DNA of 64,000 nt from an uncultured Pelagibacteraceae bacterium (GCA_902556825.1 CACDXO010000002.1:1-64000), one strand, 5' to 3'; numbered from the stretch's first letter, positions 42,997-51,945 are shown. Numbers and translations: made by a program. Notes: generated by a model not told the origin, from the sequence alone.

Positions 42997-43027
42997 AATA
43001 CAACTCCTTTTAATTTTAAGTTGTATT
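42997..43027 (-). promoter_or_regulatory. 9-bp hairpin abutting the obgE start codon
   Basis: AATACAACT (42997-43005) and AGTTGTATT (43019-43027) are perfect complements. In the minus-strand mRNA the 3' arm of the stem ends directly at the obgE ATG (42994-42996), and the Shine-Dalgarno lies at the loop/stem border, with the last bases of GGAG inside the stem. The rpmA stop is three bases upstream. It could modulate obgE translation relative to rpmA; no U-tract follows, so it is not a terminator. Confidence 0.55.
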
Positions 43028-43029
43028 GA

Positions 43030-43284
43030 TTAATTGGGTTTTACAGAAACAAATGTTCTATCAGATTTAGTTTTTTTAAATTCTACTTTGCCTTTAATTT
43101 TTGCAAATATAGAATGATCTTTACCCATACCAACGTGTTCACCAGGAAAAATTTTTGTCCCTCTTTGTCTTACGATTATATTACCAGGTATGACATATTG
43201 CCCACCGTACTTTTTTACTCCTAATCTACGACCAGCACTATCACGTCCATTTCGAGATGATCCACCTGCTTTTTTTGTTGCCAT
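43030..43284 (-). CDS. rpmA: Ribosomal protein L27
   Basis: An 84-residue L27, typical in length. Starts [20 protein letters not shown] and includes [22 protein letters not shown], both hallmark segments; its N-terminus reaches the peptidyl-transferase centre. Two bases after rplU and before obgE, as in most bacteria. Confidence 0.97.
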   Translation of the reverse strand: MATKKAGGSSRNGRDSAGRRLGVKKYGGQYVIPGNIIVRQRGTKIFPGEHVGMGKDHSIFAKIKGKVEFKKTKSDRTFVSVKPN

Positions 43285-43286
43285 AA

Positions 43287-43685
43287 TTAAATCTTACTTT
43301 TTTCTTCTTTTGTTTTTTTTATCTCTTTTTTTTCTACTTTTTTTGCTTCGGAAAGTATTGCTCCATCTTTAGCAAAAATTTTTTTTATCTTTATTAGAGA
43401 ATATTGTTGTCTATGTCCATTTTTTCTTCTTGAATTTTGTCTTCTTCTCTTTTTGAATATTAAAATAGTTCTATTTTTACTATTCTTTACTAATTCAGCT
43501 TCTACTTTTGCTCCTTTTACCAATGGAGAACCAACCTCTAATGATTTATCATCTCCATATGCAAGCACTTCGTTAAATTCTATTTTACTTTCAGGCTTAC
43601 TATTTTTAATTTTTTCAATTTTTAATATATCGCTAGCTTTAACTTTGTACTGTTTTCCACCTGTTTGTATTACTGCAAAAGACAT
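43287..43685 (-). CDS. rplU: Ribosomal protein L21 with basic tail
   Basis: The L21 core ([46 protein letters not shown]) fills about the first 105 residues. The protein continues to 132 with a Lys/Glu-rich extension ([17 protein letters not shown]), a smaller relative of the tails on S16 and L19 in this genome. A good ribosome site AAGGA (complement of 43692-43696) lies six bases before the ATG. First gene of the long minus-strand operon. Confidence 0.95.
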   Translation of the reverse strand: MSFAVIQTGGKQYKVKASDILKIEKIKNSKPESKIEFNEVLAYGDDKSLEVGSPLVKGAKVEAELVKNSKNRTILIFKKRRRQNSRRKNGHRQQYSLIKIKKIFAKDGAILSEAKKVEKKEIKKTKEEKSKI

Positions 43686-43712
43686 TATAAATCCTTAATT
43701 TTTATAAATGGC

Positions 43713-43740
43713 AATATAGTTCTAGACTTCCTTTAGTCAA
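43713..43740 (-). promoter_or_regulatory. Sigma-70 promoter of the rplU operon
   Basis: On the minus strand TTGACT (43735-43740), a 16-base spacer, and TATATT (43713-43718); each hexamer matches consensus at five of six positions. Transcription would start near 43706, giving a leader of about 20 bases containing the AAGGA ribosome site. It probably drives rplU through rppH. It lies just downstream of the gloB stop. Confidence 0.65.
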
Positions 43741-43750
43741 GTTGAATAAA

Positions 43751-44470
43751 TTAGAAATTATCCTTTAAATCTCTTAGTTTTGAAAAGTCTTCAAGACTTT
43801 TTGCTCTTAAAAAAATATTACATGCTAATTCATCACCAATTGTTGAAGGAATTGTAGGTAAATTTTTTTTTAATTTATGTTCAATTTCAATAATTTTTTT
43901 TTTTAAATTTTTATTATCTTTTTCATACTCTGCACAGAACATTGAATTTTTAAGTGTATATTCATGCCCGCAGTAAATTTTAGTTTCAGTAGGAAGTTTT
44001 TTTAATTTATTTAAAGATTCAAACATTTGTTCATATGTACCTTCAAATATTCTACCACATCCAAGTGAAAATAAAGTATCTCCGGTAAAAGCAATTTTTT
44101 CATTTTCAAAATAAAAACATATATGCCCTGATGTATGTCCTGGAATATGCAAAACTTTTGATTCAAAATCCTCACTAGTCCAGACTTGATTATCTTCAAC
44201 AAGTATATCTATCTCTGGTATTCTCTCTTTATCATATTTAAATCCAACAATATTTGATCCATATTTTTTTTTTAAATCATTATTTCCACCAACATGATCA
44301 TAATGATGATGTGTATTTAAAATAAACTTTAAATTAATATTATTTTTTTCAATAAAATCAATAATTGGCTTAGATTCACTCGGATCTATAACACATGCAT
44401 TTCTGTTTTTTTCATTAATTAAAAGATATGAAAAATTATCTTTAAGACATTTTATTATTTCTACTTTCAT
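43751..44470 (-). CDS. gloB: Hydroxyacylglutathione hydrolase (glyoxalase II)
   Basis: A 239-residue metallo-beta-lactamase-fold enzyme hydrolysing S-lactoylglutathione to lactate and glutathione. The metal motif THHHYDHVGG, a second histidine in HIPGHTSGHICFY, the aspartate in AFTGDTLFSLGCGR and the C-terminal GHEYT are present. Two bases separate it from metW, making it the third gene of the metX-metW-gloB set. Confidence 0.9.
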   Translation of the reverse strand: MKVEIIKCLKDNFSYLLINEKNRNACVIDPSESKPIIDFIEKNNINLKFILNTHHHYDHVGGNNDLKKKYGSNIVGFKYDKERIPEIDILVEDNQVWTSEDFESKVLHIPGHTSGHICFYFENEKIAFTGDTLFSLGCGRIFEGTYEQMFESLNKLKKLPTETKIYCGHEYTLKNSMFCAEYEKDNKNLKKKIIEIEHKLKKNLPTIPSTIGDELACNIFLRAKSLEDFSKLRDLKDNF

Positions 44471-44471
44471 T

Positions 44472-45026
44472 CTACTTTTCTATTACAAAAATACCTAATT
44501 GAGAAAATAAATTTTTATAACTTAAATTTTTACTGTTAATTTTTATATTTTTTTTATTACAATAATTTACAAAATCTTTAATAGTACACATATGAAGATT
44601 AGGTGTATTATACCACTCGTTTGGTAAATCTTTTGTTATCGGCATTGTTCCTCTAAAAAGTAGATGTATTCTTACTTTCCAATAACCAAAATTTGGTATC
44701 GTAACAATTGCCTTTTTACCAACTCTTAATAATTCACTAATTACATTTTCTGGATCTAGGAAAGCCTGAAGAGTTTGACTTAAAATAACATAATCAAATG
44801 ATGATTTAGGAAACTGTTTTAAATCTTTTTCAGCGTCTCCCTCAATAACTGTTAATCCTTTAGCTACGCACTTTTGAACATTGCTTTTTGATATCTCTAA
44901 ACCTCTTATATCGTTAGTAATATTTTCATAAATATATTTCATTAACTCACCGTCTCCACAGCCAACATCTAAAACTTTTGATTTTTTTTCTACTAAGTTT
45001 GCTATTGTGTTAAATTCTTTTTTCAT
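44472..45026 (-). CDS. metW: Methionine biosynthesis protein MetW
   Basis: A 184-residue methyltransferase-fold protein with VLDVGCGDGELMKYI at the cofactor site and the MetW-typical DYVILSQTLQAFLDPE and TIPNFGYWKVRIHLLFRG. MetW acts together with MetX in many proteobacteria and is thought to stimulate or complex with it. It overlaps the end of metX by 17 bases, implying coupled translation. Confidence 0.93.
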   Translation of the reverse strand: MKKEFNTIANLVEKKSKVLDVGCGDGELMKYIYENITNDIRGLEISKSNVQKCVAKGLTVIEGDAEKDLKQFPKSSFDYVILSQTLQAFLDPENVISELLRVGKKAIVTIPNFGYWKVRIHLLFRGTMPITKDLPNEWYNTPNLHMCTIKDFVNYCNKKNIKINSKNLSYKNLFSQLGIFVIEK

Positions 45027-46143
45027 TTTTTTTATTATATGATGTATTTAAAAAATTTTTTATTGTATTAAGAAAATCAGGAATATTTAATAGAAATGAA
45101 TCATGACCTTTATCTGATGTTATTTCAGCAAAACCAACATCTTTTCCAATAGAATTTAGGGCAATAACTATCTCTCTATTTTCAGATGTTGGATATAGCC
45201 AATCCGAAGTAAAAGATATAATAAAAAATTTAGTATCCGTTTTCTCAAATGCCTTTGAAAGATTTCCATCAAATTGTTTCGAAAGATCAAAATAATCCAT
45301 AGCTCTTGTTATATATAGATAGCTATTAGCATCAAACCTATCTACAAAAACTGAACCTTGATGTCTTAGATAGCTTTCGATTTGAAAATCTGCATCAAAA
45401 CCAAATTTTAAATCATCTCTCTCCTGCAGTTTTCTTCCAAATTTTTCTTGTAAACCTTTTTTAGATAAATATGTAATATGTGCCGCCATTCTGGCAACAG
45501 CCAGTCCTTTATCAGGAGACTTATTGTTATCCCCATAAAATCCATTTGTCCAATTATGATCTGCCATAATTGATTGCCTCCCGAGTTCATTTAGAGCAAT
45601 GTTTTGTGCTGAATGACTATGCGTACAAGCTATAGGTATAGCAGTTACAGATTTATCTGGAAAATTGGATACAAATTGTAGTACCTGCATTCCTCCCATT
45701 GACCCACCTAAAACTGAAAATAATTTTTTAATCTTAAAAAATTCTAATAAGTGATACTGAGCATTAACCATATCATTAATAGTTATAACTGGAAATTCTG
45801 TTCCAAAATTTTTATTATTTTTTGGATTAATGTTACTTGGTCCGTAAGAACCCATACATCCCCCAATTACATTTGCACAAATTACAAAATACTTTCTCGT
45901 ATCTATTGCCTTACCTGGTCCTATAAGGTAATTCCACCAGCCTTCTTTATTAGTTATTGGATTTATATCTGAAGCAAATTGGTCTCCAGTTAGTGCATGA
46001 AATGCTAAAATTGCATTATCTTTTTTATCATTAAGCTTTCCATAAGTTTCGTATGCCAATGGAAAATTAGATATAGTTTGACCGCAATCAAGCTTTAATG
46101 GCTTATCAATAATTAATTTTTTTACTTTATCTATATCGTTCAT
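45010..46143 (-). CDS. metX: Homoserine O-acetyltransferase MetX
   Basis: A 377-residue alpha/beta-hydrolase-fold acyltransferase making O-acetylhomoserine for methionine synthesis by sulfhydrylation. Motifs: NAILAFHALTGDQ, the oxyanion GPGKAIDT region, the nucleophile in VLGGSMGGMQVL, and a C-terminal aspartate (SDWLYPT) and histidine (DKGHDSFLL). The start ATG 46143 has no Shine-Dalgarno; a SAM-II-type riboswitch lies about 30 bases upstream. Some family members use succinyl-CoA; the sequence alone does not settle the donor. Confidence 0.93.
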   Translation of the reverse strand: MNDIDKVKKLIIDKPLKLDCGQTISNFPLAYETYGKLNDKKDNAILAFHALTGDQFASDINPITNKEGWWNYLIGPGKAIDTRKYFVICANVIGGCMGSYGPSNINPKNNKNFGTEFPVITINDMVNAQYHLLEFFKIKKLFSVLGGSMGGMQVLQFVSNFPDKSVTAIPIACTHSHSAQNIALNELGRQSIMADHNWTNGFYGDNNKSPDKGLAVARMAAHITYLSKKGLQEKFGRKLQERDDLKFGFDADFQIESYLRHQGSVFVDRFDANSYLYITRAMDYFDLSKQFDGNLSKAFEKTDTKFFIISFTSDWLYPTSENREIVIALNSIGKDVGFAEITSDKGHDSFLLNIPDFLNTIKNFLNTSYNKKNEKRI

Positions 46144-46166
46144 AATTTTTTGTTGAATTGTGAGGT

Positions 46167-46224
46167 AAAAAAACTTATTTAGCGGTTTTTTTATAGCGCT
46201 CGCAATTCAGTTAAATCAGCGCAT
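46167..46224 (-). promoter_or_regulatory. SAM-II/SAM-V class S-adenosylmethionine riboswitch upstream of metX
   Basis: Read on the minus strand, P1 is GCGCT (46218-46222) with AGCGC (46196-46200). The loop contains the SAM-II hallmark GATTTAAC followed by a TTGCG segment (46201-46205). The 3' part CGCTAA (46179-46184) can pair with TTGCG across one bulged U, forming the pseudoknot. This matches the remembered metA SAM-II core (GCGCUGAUUUAAC...UUGC...AGCGC...GCUAAA). Flanking A7C (46185-46192 on the complement) and GT7 (46167-46174) can form an alternative 8-bp stem that puts the pseudoknot strand in its loop, a plausible ligand-free state. SAM binding should lower metX expression. Confidence 0.85.
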
Positions 46225-46228
46225 AAAT

Positions 46229-46257
46229 TATTTACAGGATAGATTTGTATATGTCAA
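46229..46257 (-). promoter_or_regulatory. Promoter of the metX operon
   Basis: Minus strand: a perfect TTGACA (46252-46257), a 17-base spacer, then TAAATA (46229-46234). The start would fall near 46222, so the transcript begins essentially with P1 of the riboswitch. Confidence 0.6.
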
Positions 46258-46331
46258 TTTTTTAAAAAATATTAAATATTTTATGTAAATAAGTAATTTT
46301 TTATCTATAAAGATACAAAATATTGAAAATT

Positions 46332-47417
46332 ATGACTTCGCTTAATTTTAGAAAAATAAATATAGAAGCTTATAAGCCAGGAAGGTCTATATTAAAAAAA
46401 AAGAAAAATGTAATAAAATTATCAGCTAATGAATCAGCATTAGGCATGAGTCCCAAAGTGCTGAAAATATTACAAAGCAAAAATTATAAAATTTCTAAAT
46501 ATCCGGATAGCAAAGCAATAGATTTAAGAAAATTAATTTCTTCAAAATTTAAATGTAATTTTAATAAAATTATCTGTGGTTCTGGCTCAGATGAGGTAAT
46601 TCAAATGATATGCCAACTTTTTCTTAAATCTGGAGATGAAGTAATAGTCCCAGAATATAGTTTTTTGATGTACAGAATATATGCATCAATTGTTGGTGCA
46701 AAAGTAGTTTTTTCTAAAGAAAAAAAATTTAGAGTTTCAGTTGAAAATATAATTAAAAGAGTTAACAAAAAAACTAAAATTGTTTTTATAGCAAATCCAA
46801 ATAATCCAACTGGTACATATTTAGAAAAAAAAGAATTAATTAATTTAAGAAAAAAATTAAATAATAAAATTTTATTAGTTGTAGATGATGCATACGATGA
46901 ATATATGAAAGATAAAAATTATTCTTCAGGATTAAATATTTTTAAAAATAAAAAAAATGTATTTATTTTAAGAACTTTTTCTAAAATATACGGTCTTGCT
47001 TCCTTAAGAGTTGGCTGGGGATATGGTGATAGAAAAATAATTGATGCATTAAATATGATTAAACCACCTTTTAATGTAAATAAAATTGCTCAATTATGTG
47101 CGATTGAATCTTTAAAGGATAATATATTTATCAACAAATCAATTAAGCATAATTTATTTTGGAGTAAAAAAATTAAAAATAACTTAGAACAATTTAATAT
47201 TTTTTGTAATAAAGTAAGTGCAAATTTTCTTTTGCTTAATTTTGATAAATGTAAATTAAGTGCAAACAATGTTGAAAAAAAATTATTAAAGAAAGGTTTA
47301 ATATTAAGAGATACTAAAACTTATGGGATAAAAAATTGTTTAAGACTAACAATTGGAAACAACTCAGAAAACAAGTTATTTTTAAAAAGTATAAACAGGA
47401 TATTTAAAAATGTTTAA
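46332..47417 (+). CDS. hisC: Histidinol-phosphate or aromatic aminotransferase
   Basis: A 361-residue fold-type I PLP aminotransferase of the HisC family. LSANESALGMSPKV, GSGSDEVIQMI, ANPNNPTGT, VDDAYDEYM and the PLP-lysine segment FSKIYGLASLRVGWG are visible. I choose ATG 46332; a TTG at 46323 would add three residues. A TATAAA at 46306-46311 suggests a promoter with a leader of about 14 bases. The overlap with tyrC (8 bases) suggests it may transaminate prephenate-pathway products as well as imidazoleacetol phosphate; lengths and motifs fit both. Confidence 0.88.
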   Translation: MTSLNFRKINIEAYKPGRSILKKKKNVIKLSANESALGMSPKVLKILQSKNYKISKYPDSKAIDLRKLISSKFKCNFNKIICGSGSDEVIQMICQLFLKSGDEVIVPEYSFLMYRIYASIVGAKVVFSKEKKFRVSVENIIKRVNKKTKIVFIANPNNPTGTYLEKKELINLRKKLNNKILLVVDDAYDEYMKDKNYSSGLNIFKNKKNVFILRTFSKIYGLASLRVGWGYGDRKIIDALNMIKPPFNVNKIAQLCAIESLKDNIFINKSIKHNLFWSKKIKNNLEQFNIFCNKVSANFLLLNFDKCKLSANNVEKKLLKKGLILRDTKTYGIKNCLRLTIGNNSENKLFLKSINRIFKNV

Positions 47418-48306
47418 AAAAGTATTAATAATAGGATGTGGTTTAATAGGTTCATCAATATTAAGAGCCATACATAGCAAAAAATTATCAAAAAAAATTT
47501 TAGTATTAGAAAAATCAAAAAAAAATATTTCTAAAATAAAAAAAATTAAGACCAATTGTAAGTTTATTAAAAGTATAAGTAGCGAAGTTTCTGATATTGA
47601 TTTAGTTATTTTATGTACACCTATGAGCCAATATAAAAAAATAATTGAAAAGTTAAATAAAGTTTTAAAAGCAAATTGTTTGATTACAGATGTTGGTTCT
47701 ACAAAACAAAATTTAATTAAATTAAAAAATAAAATACTTAATAAAAAATTAAATTGGATATCTAGTCATCCCATAGCTGGATCTGAGGTAAGTGGTCCAG
47801 AATATGGAAATAAAAATTTGTTTTCAAATAAATGGTGCGTAATTATTAAGGAAAAAAAACAAAATTCAAAAAAAATTAATTTATTGAATAAATTTTGGAG
47901 AAAAATTGGTTCTAAAGTAGTTTTAATGAATTCTGTTAACCATGATAAAATTTTTTCTATTACAAGTCATTTACCCCATTTAATTGCATATAACTTGATT
48001 AAAACAGCACAAGACTCACAAAAAATTCAAAGAAAAAATCTAATTCAATACAGCGCTGGAGGATTGAGAGATTTTTCAAGAATAGCAGCATCGAACGAGA
48101 TCATGTGGAGAGATATATTTTTTAACAATGATAATATAATTAAAGCAATAAATTTATTTACTAAAAATTTAAACTCATTCAAAAAAATAATTCAAAATAA
48201 AAATAATAAAAAACTTTTATCTAGATTATCTAATTCAAAAAAAGTAAGAACACAAATTATTCAATTAAAACAAGATGTTTCAAAACCAGACTTTGGAAGA
48301 GAATAA
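47410..48306 (+). CDS. tyrC: Prephenate/arogenate dehydrogenase
   Basis: A 298-residue NAD(P)-dependent dehydrogenase of tyrosine synthesis. The N-terminal GCGLIGSSI is the nucleotide-binding loop; LCTPMSQYKKI, DVGSTKQNLI, SSHPIAGSEVSGPEYGN and SITSHLPHLIAY (catalytic His) are family motifs. It overlaps hisC by eight bases. Whether it uses prephenate or arogenate cannot be read from the sequence. Confidence 0.92.
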   Translation: MFKKVLIIGCGLIGSSILRAIHSKKLSKKILVLEKSKKNISKIKKIKTNCKFIKSISSEVSDIDLVILCTPMSQYKKIIEKLNKVLKANCLITDVGSTKQNLIKLKNKILNKKLNWISSHPIAGSEVSGPEYGNKNLFSNKWCVIIKEKKQNSKKINLLNKFWRKIGSKVVLMNSVNHDKIFSITSHLPHLIAYNLIKTAQDSQKIQRKNLIQYSAGGLRDFSRIAASNEIMWRDIFFNNDNIIKAINLFTKNLNSFKKIIQNKNNKKLLSRLSNSKKVRTQIIQLKQDVSKPDFGRE

Positions 48307-48307
48307 T

Positions 48308-49036
48308 TTATATTTTAGAAATTTTTTTGACTTTTAAATTTGCAGTTCTTTCTATTCTTTTTATTGTTTCATTAATTGGCATTATAATAACTTTTTTTTC
48401 TGGACCATAAGCATGAATTAATTTTTTTGAATTAATACAAACTGCTACATGTCCTTTCCAATAAATAATATCACCAAGTTTAAATTTTTTTTTTGTTCTA
48501 TTTCCCTTTTTGTAGCTTATTTGATCAATTGTATCTCTTGGAAAAAACCTTTTGTTAAATTTATAAAAAAGTTGAATTAGAGCCGAACAATCAATACCGT
48601 GATGAGTCTTTCCTCCCCATTTATATTTACAATTTAAGTATGACTTAAAAATTTTAGCAAAATTTTTCTCTTTTTTATTTATATGAGTTATATCTTTTTG
48701 TTTTATCCATTTATTTTTTTTGAACATAACATAATTTTTTTTTTTCTTTATAATCTCAATTTCACTTGAAAATGGTAAAAAACTATTTGATTTATAAATT
48801 CTGGTCTTCAAAGTTTTTACTTTGTGCGTAGGGTTAAATTTTTTAATAAAATTTTTATCCTTTATATAGCCAGTATATCTATCATAAGATGTTTTTATTT
48901 TGAGAAAACTTTTTATTTTTTTTAAAATTTTAAATTTTTCACCATAAATGATTTGTGAACTAATTTTGGCATTAATTGATGGTCGTTCATATATGTTTAT
49001 ACAGGAATATGTTGAGTAATAATTACTTTGCACCAA
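48308..49036 (-). CDS. NlpC/P60 family cysteine peptidase with SH3-like domain
   Basis: A protein of up to 242 residues. The N-terminal half has two SH3b-like stretches (YERPSINAKISSQIIYGEKF and a later weaker one); the C-terminal NlpC/P60 domain has the catalytic cysteine in GIDCSALIQLFY, the histidine in GHVAVCI and a further histidine in KLIHAYGPE. Such enzymes cleave peptidoglycan stem peptides. The start is uncertain: TTG 49036 or GTG 49033, both non-ATG, both overlapping the end of the upstream AmpG-like gene by 11-14 bases. No signal peptide is evident. The adjacency to an AmpG-type transporter suggests cell-wall peptide recycling (inference). Confidence 0.82.
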   Translation of the reverse strand: MVQSNYYSTYSCINIYERPSINAKISSQIIYGEKFKILKKIKSFLKIKTSYDRYTGYIKDKNFIKKFNPTHKVKTLKTRIYKSNSFLPFSSEIEIIKKKKNYVMFKKNKWIKQKDITHINKKEKNFAKIFKSYLNCKYKWGGKTHHGIDCSALIQLFYKFNKRFFPRDTIDQISYKKGNRTKKKFKLGDIIYWKGHVAVCINSKKLIHAYGPEKKVIIMPINETIKRIERTANLKVKKISKI

Positions 49037-50396
49037 TTTTTATTTTATTTCTTATTATCCACAAACAAATTAAAGAAGGAATGACCATTATTGTGGTCAA
49101 AACAAAAAAAGTTCCCCAATCCCCATTGAGCCAATCAACTAAAGCCCCTGAAGATGAAGCGAGAGTTGTTCTACCGGCAGTTCCTATTGAAGCAAGTAGA
49201 GCATATTGAGTGGCGGTATAAGTTCTATCGACTAATAATGAAATAAATGCAACAAATGCTACTGTTGCAAATGCAGCTGTAATATCATCAGCTATTACAG
49301 CAATTGCAAATAATAATTCAGATTTGCCTGTCCAAGCTAAAACTGCAAATAGTAGATTTGTTAATGCCATTAAACCTCCAGCAAAGAACATTGTTTTTAT
49401 TGTTCCTGCTCTCATTGCCATTATTCCACCTAGTAATGTGAAAACAACGGTTGTTATCCAGCCAAGTCCCTTTGAGTAAATAGCAATCTGTCCTTTAGAA
49501 AATCCAATTTCTTTATAAAAAACAATCGACATACGGCCAAGAAATGCTTCACCTATTTTAAATAAAAATACAAAACCTAAAATTCCTGCAGCAATAGCAA
49601 ATCCATTTTTTTTAAAGAAACTTATTATAGGTCCACCAATAGTTCCTGTAATGTAAGCGATAAAATTAGTTACAATATTGCTAGATCCAAGTTTTTTTTC
49701 AATTATTTTATCATTTTCTTTTTGTTTTGCCTGTCTATCAGTTTCAATTGGTTCATGAACGAACATCAAACCAATATTCATTAAAATTATTACTACTCCT
49801 AAAACTAAAAAAGTAGCTTGCCAATAATCAGTGATACCTATGTTTTCAAAATATTCTGCTGTAAATAAAGCTACAACTCCACCTAGTTTATAACCAGTCC
49901 ACCAACCAACTACTGCCATTGCAGCTCCAGCTGCCATGGCTTTTCCTTCATTTTCATTTATTTGTTCAATTCTTAATGCATCAACTGTAATGTCTTGAGT
50001 AGCAGATGCTATTGCAATAATTAATCCAACAGTAATTAAAAGAGCCAAGTCTTGTGTTGGGTTTATAAAACTCCAAACTATCAAACTTAGTAAAATTGTA
50101 ATTTGCATTAAAACTATCCATCCTCTTCTATGGCCTAGTTTTTTTGTTAATAGTGGAATTTGAATTCTATCTATTATGGGTGCCCACAAATAATTAAATG
50201 CATAAACACCAAAAATTAATCCTGCCCATCCAATAGTTGATCTACTAAGTCCTTCTTCCTTTAGCCATAGGCTTAAACTGCTTGCAATTAATACCCATGG
50301 GAAACCACTAATGGCACCAAGAAGTAAAATTCTTAGCATTCTTATATCTTTGTAAACTAAAAGAGATTGAGTCCAGCTTTGTCTTTTTTCTATCAT
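49023..50396 (-). CDS. AmpG-like MFS transporter
   Basis: A 457-residue MFS protein with about twelve to fourteen hydrophobic segments, resembling AmpG (muropeptide/acetyl-CoA type permeases): LLLGAISGFPWVLIASSLSLWLKEEG, YLWAPIIDR, GHRRGWIVLMQ and TQDITVDALRIE are AmpG-like. AmpG imports anhydromuropeptides into the cytoplasm for recycling. The neighbouring NlpC/P60 peptidase fits that role, but substrate is inferred, not shown. Confidence 0.82.
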   Translation of the reverse strand: MIEKRQSWTQSLLVYKDIRMLRILLLGAISGFPWVLIASSLSLWLKEEGLSRSTIGWAGLIFGVYAFNYLWAPIIDRIQIPLLTKKLGHRRGWIVLMQITILLSLIVWSFINPTQDLALLITVGLIIAIASATQDITVDALRIEQINENEGKAMAAGAAMAVVGWWTGYKLGGVVALFTAEYFENIGITDYWQATFLVLGVVIILMNIGLMFVHEPIETDRQAKQKENDKIIEKKLGSSNIVTNFIAYITGTIGGPIISFFKKNGFAIAAGILGFVFLFKIGEAFLGRMSIVFYKEIGFSKGQIAIYSKGLGWITTVVFTLLGGIMAMRAGTIKTMFFAGGLMALTNLLFAVLAWTGKSELLFAIAVIADDITAAFATVAFVAFISLLVDRTYTATQYALLASIGTAGRTTLASSSGALVDWLNGDWGTFFVLTTIMVIPSLICLWIIRNKIKIGAK

Positions 50397-50404
50397 TTAT
50401 ATCT

Positions 50405-51853
50405 TTAATATTTTCTCCAAAAAGATGGAATGAACAACACTAATATAGCAAACAACTCAAGTCTACCTAAAATCATCCCCATACTTAAGGCCCATTTGGA
50501 CGGATCAGATAATGAAGAGAAATTGCCATTAGGTCCAATAATATCTCCTAACCCAGGACCTACATTAGAGATAGAAGTTGCCGCCCCAGAAATTGAAGTA
50601 ACAAAATCTAAACCTGTTAAAGATAGCATTGCTGCTAAACAGAAAAAAATAATAATATAAAGGAAAATGAATGAAATAACTGATGACATAAACTTATCAT
50701 CAATATTATTATTATCATACTTAACAACAAAGATACCCCTAGGATAGATTATTTTTTTTAATTGATTAGACAAGAAATGATATAATAATTGAATTCTAAA
50801 AATTTTTATTCCACAAGTAGTTGAACCCGCACATCCACCAATAAACATTAATATTAAAAAAAATATTAATGGAAAATTTCCCCATTGATCAAAATCTTTT
50901 GTAACATAACCAGTTCCTGTTAAAATAGAAATTACATTGAAGGCAACTGATCTTATGCTTATCTCAATTAAACTTTGTTGTAAAACAGCTAAATAAATAA
51001 ATAATATTATTATAGAAAATATTACTACTAAAAAAAAAGTTTTAATCTGAGTGTCAGAAAAAAAAATTTTTTTATCCCCACTTAGAAACTTTATATAAGC
51101 AATAAAAGGTATGCTACCTAATAATATAAATATCATTGAGGTAATTTCTATTAAAGAACTATTAAAATGACCTATAGAATCGTTGTAATTAGAAAAACCT
51201 CCTGTAGCGATGGTTGTCATTGAATGTGTGAGGCTATCAAAAAAGTTCATTCCAAAAATTTTATAAAATAAAGCACATAAAAATGTTAAAGCTGAGTAGA
51301 TAATGATTAATCTTAAACTTATTTGTTTGGCTCTAGGTAAGATTTTTTCAGCATTATCGTTGCTTGATATTTTAAATAACTGCATTCCCCCAACATTCAT
51401 TATTGGCATAAGTGTAATTGCCATTACAATTATTCCTATTCCTCCCAGCCATTGAAGAAGGGCACGCCAGAGCAATATGCTTTTTGGAGCAATTTCTAAA
51501 TTAACTATTACAGTTGAACCAGTGGTTGTAATACCAGACATACTTTCAAAAAAAGCGTCAGTTATATTTAAATTTAAATCAGAAAATACAAATGGCAGAG
51601 AGCCAAAAACAGCTATACTTAACCATGAGAGCGCAGTTAATAGAAAAGCTTGGGGTAAATTTAACTTTTTATCGTGATCCAGGTTTGATAAAAAAAATAA
51701 AATACCAAAAATAATCGTAATAATTCCAGAGCTGATAAATGAAGAGTCCAACTCACTATATATAAACTGAATAATTATTGGGATAATCATGGCTAATCCC
51801 AAAATTACTTGTAATACTCCGAGTGTAAAAAACACAGTTTTATAATTCGACAT
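50405..51853 (-). CDS. trkH: TrkH-family potassium uptake protein
   Basis: A 482-residue K+ transporter membrane subunit. The four pore-loop filters of the SKT superfamily are visible: GITTTGSTV, TTIATGGFSNY, ILTGTGYVT and SNVGPGLGD, with about ten membrane helices. It normally works with the cytoplasmic NAD-binding TrkA, which is not in this window. Eight bases separate it from the AmpG-like gene downstream. Confidence 0.93.
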   Translation of the reverse strand: MSNYKTVFFTLGVLQVILGLAMIIPIIIQFIYSELDSSFISSGIITIIFGILFFLSNLDHDKKLNLPQAFLLTALSWLSIAVFGSLPFVFSDLNLNITDAFFESMSGITTTGSTVIVNLEIAPKSILLWRALLQWLGGIGIIVMAITLMPIMNVGGMQLFKISSNDNAEKILPRAKQISLRLIIIYSALTFLCALFYKIFGMNFFDSLTHSMTTIATGGFSNYNDSIGHFNSSLIEITSMIFILLGSIPFIAYIKFLSGDKKIFFSDTQIKTFFLVVIFSIIILFIYLAVLQQSLIEISIRSVAFNVISILTGTGYVTKDFDQWGNFPLIFFLILMFIGGCAGSTTCGIKIFRIQLLYHFLSNQLKKIIYPRGIFVVKYDNNNIDDKFMSSVISFIFLYIIIFFCLAAMLSLTGLDFVTSISGAATSISNVGPGLGDIIGPNGNFSSLSDPSKWALSMGMILGRLELFAILVLFIPSFWRKY

Positions 51854-51945
51854 TTTGAATGGACATTATTTTATGGTAAATAAATTTCAACTCTATAAGA
51901 ATTATTAAAACCACGAATTTTATGAGTTATTTTTGTATTTAAACT

